Below the pieces are notes generated by a model, which saw only the letters and a program-made list of their open reading frames with translations, did no database searches and had not been told where the DNA came from. From assembly GCA_033220425.1 (NCBI GenBank), contig CM065650.1:4216001-4280000 (forward strand): 64,000 bases of DNA. Direction: 5' to 3'. Positions 59,300 through 64,000 of the stretch are shown here, one piece after another. The number at the start of each line of letters is the position of its first letter. Position 1 is the first letter of the stretch. A program made the translations under genes and the position numbers. Origin of the DNA: Lepraria neglecta. Its lineage: Eukaryota; Ascomycota; Lecanoromycetes; Lecanorales; Stereocaulaceae.

Positions 59300-60508
59300 A
59301 AAGCGGCATTGCTAGGTTGTTGTCACCACAAGATTTGATTTACTGCAACAGCATTGTTATTACATGGTTTGGTTTTGATGAACATGCTGCCCTTGTTTCG
59401 GGATCCTGCATACCCCAGTCAGCAGATAAAGCATTTGCTTGGAAATTTCAGGCACTTGATGGTAAGGACTGCACATGGCTCTTGCATGCGATGACGGGCA
59501 GCTGGCTCAGATGCATCATTTAAAACGTTTTCTTTCACTGTATGTACATAGATTGACAGGGATTCTTGCATTTGATGCACACGTTATAATAGAAGCACTT
59601 GAAACGGCGTCTCTACGAGCACCTTCATCTAACGGTAACGCCGCAAAGTTTCGATGCTGAGTTCCAAGCAAGAGCCGGAAGGAGCTTGCTGTGCCAGGGT
59701 TCTGCATAATCGTAATAAATGTTGGTGGGGGCAAGCCTGAAGCAGCTGTTTTGATTTCAGAATTTCCCGGCTAATCCCTCCCACGTCTTAATCTTGCCCT
59801 AAGGCGACCCCTGAAAATGGACCCCAAACCTGCCCGAACTTGGTGAAGTTGCCCTTGCTTGGGGGGCGGCCTCCCGCGGGTCTCAAGGCTTGCCCCTGCA
59901 CAATGGCATCATCTATCTGATTCCATGCAAGTCACCGTCCCAAAAAGTTCACTCTTCATTTCCCACACACCCTCCAAAACCGCCCCATGAATACGAGCAA
60001 TTGATGCCTGCGTTGCAACGAGCACCAGTGACATCGTCTGAAACACTGCTGTTGGGTCGTGTGACCATAACTTCGGCAATTGGGATACTGTTTGCGTTTC
60101 CCCGTTTGGGAAAGGATTCTGCGGACCCCAAGCTCGAGAGAACTCCCCTTCCATATGATGGGCGCTGTCTATTTCAACTGACCAGCAATACGTGTTTCTT
60201 GGGGGCCTCTTCGCCCATGAAGCTTTGATATCAAATCTTTCCGGGTCTCTGCATTGAAGGTTTTCTTAGGTTAAAGACCCTGCAATCCACGCGATTAGCA
60301 TAAAAAGCTTCAACTTCCTTCCTACGTTCCACCCGAGTCTATGAAATCTCAGCCGCTCCTTCCTCTACATAAAACATCTGCCCTTGTCACATCCAATCCC
60401 TCCATCCCCTCACGCAAGCTGCGAAGGCTCGTGCAGCTCTAGCTCCCGTGCTGACAACAGTGCCTGAGCACGGAGCAACTCTTCCTGTCTTCAGACACAC
60501 GACACAGT
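59300..60508. other. Intergenic, about 1.2 kb
   Basis: No gene recognised. The last part is pyrimidine-rich (about 60355-60420) with an ACATAAAAC stretch near 60368, and probably is the promoter of the SDR gene. Confidence 0.5.
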
Positions 60509-61771
60509 ATGGCAGACGGTGCTAAGGGAGGGGATGCTACCTCTGCGACTGCTACCTCAACCAATGAGAAGCCCGCAGTCCTGATCATTGGCGGTCTAGG
60601 TACCCCCACCTAATGTGATTATGAAGCAAAGCATTATACTGACCTCACCACAGGCTACATTGGTCGCTTCCTCGCCCTCTACATCCACCGCAACAACCTT
60701 GCCTCGGAAGTCCGTCTCGTCGACAAAGTGCTACCGCAACTTGCACGCCTACCTCCAGAATTCGCAGAAGCATGCTCGACGGACAAATTCATGCAAGCAG
60801 ATGCCAACCGGGAACAATCTCTCTCAAGAATATTCACCCTACAATCCGGTCGCCAATTCTCCTATGTCTTCAACTGCGGCGGCGAGACACGATACTCGCA
60901 AGATCCATCCGTCTACGCTGTGCGCTCTACAGCCCTGACCAATACCCTAGCGACGTATATCGCAGGCCTCAAGCCTTCACCCGCCCTTGTCGAGTTCGGC
61001 ACGGGCATGGTCTACAAGCCTCCATCGTCTTCAAACATCAGCTCAGGCGGATGCTCAGAAACTGCAGCACTGAAGCCATGGTTGAAGATCGCTAAGGCGA
61101 AGTTGCAAGCAGAGGAGGCATTGGAGAAGTTGGCGAGAGGGAATGCACTCAAGTACGTCTGTCTACGTTTAGCCCACGTCTACGGCGAATACGACGTCGG
61201 GTTCCTTGCCCGCGGCCTCTGTCTAGCTCGTGTATACCAAGGCCTCGGCCGAGAATTGAAATGGCTCTGGACGAAAGACCTCCGTATCAACACTGTTCAC
61301 GTCCTAGATGTCTGTAACGCAGCCTGGAAAGCAGCCCAATGGTGCGCCGCGAATCCACCAACGCCGCAAAGCACCATGGCGGACCGGGCCTTCAACATCG
61401 TCGACATGGGCGACACAAAGCAAGAGACCCTCTCCACCATCGTCTCGAAAATTTTCAATATCGAAACAGGGTTTCAAGGGTCAATTGTCTCTCAATTTGC
61501 AAAATTGAATCTCGATAACGTGGTCGATGACGTTAATGAAGATATTTTGCAGCCCTGGGCAGATATGCTGAAGACGAAAGGGTTGGATGCTGGGCAGGGG
61601 AGTCCGTTGACACCGTTTATGGAGAAGGAGTTGCTGAAGGATCATAGTCTGTGTCTAGATGGGAAGAAGGCGAGGGAGACGCTTGCGTGGACGGTGGAGA
61701 GGGATAGGCTGACCGAGGTGAGGGTTAAGGAGATTCTGGAGAGTTACGAGCGGATGAGGTGGTGGCCGTAG
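60509..61771 (+). CDS. Atypical extended short-chain dehydrogenase/epimerase-like protein
   Basis: Two exons (60509..60599, 60654..61771) give 403 codons (402 aa). A short Ala/Thr-rich lead is followed by a Rossmann motif VLIIGGLGYIGRFLALYIHR (GxxGxxG, interrupted by the intron), then VRLVDKVLPQL and FSYVFNCGGETRYSQDPSVY. Extended SDRs use a Tyr-x-x-x-Lys pair; here the matching segment reads KPWLKIAKAKLQAEEALEKL, where the lysine before LQAE is present but the tyrosine position is Ile. VCLRLAHVYGEYDVGFLARG and RINTVHVLDVCNAAWKAAQW follow the family fold. It may bind NAD(P) without normal catalysis. The biological role is not known to me. Confidence 0.85.
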
Positions 61772-62549
61772 GGATGAGGAGCTGTGCGATTGAGGGTCAG
61801 GATGAGAGGAGGCTTGTACGACTACAATACCACCTGAGCGGTTCTTTGGCGGCATTTTTTGCTTTTCTTTCGGGGTGGAACCGTTCGCTTGTGCATATTT
61901 CTGGCATTGCAGAGCAGGGAGAAAACAATTTCGAAGTCCAGCCCCTTTCCTGAATGCGAACTTGATGGACTGAAACCCGACAGAAGCCACTTGCGGAGGG
62001 AAATCCTCCGTTCAATCAAGCACATCGTGAGCTGCTTCCTTGATTAACGTGCATATGCTAGGTGCTATGACCTCTAGTTAGATGATATTCCATTCAGCTG
62101 AAACTAGACGGCCCCCAAACTGAAGGACCACCGCCCCCAAAAAGGGGGAAAAAACTCTAGGTGGAGAACTCTTTTGGTTAATTGCGAGGGGATTTCACCC
62201 AGCATACTATTGACACAGAGCTCAGCTGAAGCTACACGGCCCCCAAACTTAAGGGTCACCACCCCAAAACAACACCCAGTCTTGAGGGAGAAGAGCCCGG
62301 TGTGGAATAATAGTGCGGAGTAGCACCTTGATGGACAGGTAATTGCTAGATGCTTTGAGCCTGAAGCGGCTGATAGTTTGAAGGGCTTCCGCCCCAAGAA
62401 AAAGGATAAAACAGGCCGGTGCTAATCGTTTTTGGTCAATGTGAAACTCCACCGCTCCTGCAATCATTCATTCCCAGCTTAAATCCCCCAGCCAGCACCC
62501 ACATTCAACTCGACCCACAGCCTGCCCGGTCCAAAACATCATACTGCCT
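61772..62549. other. Intergenic with a degenerate tandem repeat
   Basis: No gene seen in about 780 bases. It contains two diverged copies of a roughly 128-base unit (62095-62350). Confidence 0.5.
62095..62350 (+). repeat. Two diverged copies of a ~128-base tandem unit
   Basis: CAGCTGAAACTAGACGGCCC at 62095 recurs as CAGCTGAAGCTACACGGCCC at 62223. The next bases also match (CCCAAACT-AAGG-C-CC, then CCCC-AAA). The remainder is more diverged. Confidence 0.6.
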
Positions 62550-63114
62550 TCACAACCCTCCACCCTCGGGCACACTCCCAAGATTATGACCAATATGCAC
62601 AACATCAATACTCCCAATCACGCTCAAAGCGCTCACAACCTCCATCTCATTACTCGCTATCAGTTTCCTTGTGCCCATACCGACGGCAGTTCGTCGAGGC
62701 AAGGGAATGTGCGATGGTAGTTGGTCGTGGGTGTAGTACCAAAATAACCTCAGATACACATGCGCTGGATCTAAGCCACGAATTTCGAGTATGCGCGCGT
62801 ACCAGGGCCCGCTGGGGGTAGGGTGGGAGGGGCGCGTGAGGAGTATGTCGGAGTGTATTTGCAGAGTTTGGCCCTCGACTGGGGTTGTGAGTGATATATT
62901 CGCGGAAACGTGTCAAACTGTCCCAGATTTGAGTGGGGCGGACGATGTAGACGGGTGAGGAGGAATTGCCCGTTTGAAAGGAATCGATGCTGAAGGGGGT
63001 GGGGTTGATTGGAGGTGAATCATGGGATTCTTCCATTGATGTGCTGTTGATGGCGGGTTGGTCCTCGGCTTCGACTTTGGGATTGGACTTCGATTTGCGT
63101 TTGGAAGGTGCCAT
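62550..63114 (-). CDS. BAH-domain protein with an apparent frameshift
   Basis: From ATG 63114 (MAPSKRKSKSNPKVEAEDQP) the frame runs to PFSIDSFQTGNSSSPVYIVR near 62945. One base further on, the continuing protein is in a different frame: ISLTTPVEGQTLQIHSDILL, GPWYARILEIRGLDPAHVYL and RLFWYYTHDQLP, then GTRKLIASNEMEVVSALSVI to a TGA at 62550. That second part is the typical BAH domain of fungal chromatin-type proteins. The frame change lies at about 62895-62915. I find no GT-AG pair that joins the two in phase, so a frameshift (mutation or sequencing error) or a missed intron is possible. BAH domains mediate protein contacts in chromatin; the target is unknown. Confidence 0.65.
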
Positions 63115-63501
63115 TTTGTGGAATGTCGAAGCGTGAGGGTGGTGGTTGGAAGGGAATGAGGCCCGTATGAGTGTTGTAAGGTGTGGTTCAAGGAGCTGAA
63201 TAGCGAAGAAAGTTAAGGTGAGGTGAGGTGAGCTGGGAACTGAAGGTTTTGCTTGGCTAGTTCCCATTCAGTGACTCCGAAGATACGGGAACCAAGCTAG
63301 ATGATTATTGACAGCTCAGGCTTCACGTTGGCATGGAGTTATCTTTTTTTTCCCGCGAAAACAGTCCTTTCATTCAACGCATGATATGAACTAAAAATGC
63401 CTACCGACGCTGCATGCACCAGGCAACAGTAACAGACTCCTCACTGTGGTATCAAATGCCTTCATAATGCATGCACCGTTACACTTCTCATCATTTCATC
63501 C
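63115..63501. other. Intergenic, about 390 bases
   Basis: Nothing recognised. It probably includes the promoter of the BAH gene and the end of the CBS gene. Confidence 0.45.
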
Positions 63502-64000
63502 TCACGCAGGTCTCCTCTTAACAAACTCCTCCAAATCCCCCCTCGTAGCCACCCCCAGCACAAACCGCCTACTCCAATCCGTCACAACCGCGAAATCCTG
63601 CTTCGATTTCCCATCCGGACCTCCATCAAAGAACGCCTCGAGCTCCTCTAATGGCGTGTCCATCGTAATAATCTTATACACATTCCCTCTTCGTCGGAAT
63701 TTCTGCATTGCTTTTTCGACACAGTCGGAGTCGTGCACTTTTCCGTCTTTTAGGAGGGTTTTGAGGCGGGGAATGTTGAGGTAGCCGAGAAGGGCGCGCG
63801 TGTCTTCGCTGATTACGGTGAGGTGCGTGTAGTCGCGCTCGTAGGCGTTCATTAGGGCTGTTGAGATTGAGTCTGTGGGCTTGGAGGAGAGGGCGGGGGG
63901 TGGGTCGAGGTCTTCTACTGTTGCCTAGTAAATGCTCATAGTCAGCCGTCTGCTATGTTGTCGAGATCTGTGTGTATGTATATCTTGTCAAAAGCTTACT
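63502..64000 (-). CDS. CBS-domain protein, C-terminal exon(s), cut by window edge
   Basis: The exon complement of 63502..63924 is 141 codons ending in a stop. An intron with a GTAAGC donor (63999-63998) and CTAG acceptor (ending 63925) precedes it; the base at 64000 is the last of the previous exon. The segment ATVEDLDPPPALSSKP, then DSISTALMNAYERDYTHLTV, ISEDTRALLGYLNI and KIITMDTPLEELEAFFDG, DFAVVTDWSRRFVLGVATRG shows a pair of CBS motifs. CBS pairs bind adenosine ligands in many regulators. The catalytic or N-terminal part lies beyond the window, so the full identity cannot be told; it could be a stand-alone CBS protein or the regulatory tail of a larger enzyme. Confidence 0.7.

Overview
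This window is nuclear DNA of a filamentous ascomycete (Pezizomycotina). Genes are compact and mostly carry one to eight short introns of about 50-80 bases, with GTRNGT donors and RCTRAC-like branch sites. The gene content is fungal: CYP51/ERG11, RAX2, LCL3, ERV46, HET-domain remnants, a GH32 invertase and a secreted aspzincin-type protease. I cannot fix the class. I rebuilt gene models by hand from splice signals and reading phase. Where I give exon joins, the sum of the exons is a whole number of codons.

Left block (1-17.3 kb), dense housekeeping: RAX2 N-terminus (cut by the window edge), OGG1, U2AF65, SF3B1, LCL3, ERV46, a secreted invertase and ARPC2. U2AF65 and SF3B1 are direct neighbours in the same orientation, although their proteins act together in branch-site recognition. 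Several SF3B1 introns resemble one another well beyond the splice consensus, which suggests introner-like copies.

Middle block (17.3-31 kb), looser and accessory-like: a multiply broken HET gene, a frameshifted BTB gene, a secreted metalloprotease, a repeat- and fold-back-rich stretch near 24.5-25.6 kb, a secreted protein of unknown function, a GNAT acetyltransferase and CYP51.

Third block (31-45 kb): an uncharacterised protein with a SesA/STAND-type N-terminus, a broken GNAT gene, a PTC7-like phosphatase divergent from a small EMC6 gene, DIP2/UTP12, a poorly resolved secreted-protein locus and a second broken HET gene.

Right block (45-64 kb), dense housekeeping again: a DUF1295/steroid-reductase-like membrane protein, RPP1/RPP30, CK2 alpha, valyl-tRNA synthetase with a possible mitochondrial leader exon, ATP synthase gamma (one GC-AG intron), topoisomerase I, an atypical extended SDR, a BAH-domain gene with an apparent frameshift, and the C-terminal part of a CBS-domain protein.

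The most interesting points are the related SF3B1 introns, the U2AF65-SF3B1 adjacency, residues in SF3B1 that predict resistance to pladienolide-type drugs, and the alternative-start architecture of the valyl-tRNA synthetase. No rRNA, tRNA or CRISPR was recognised.
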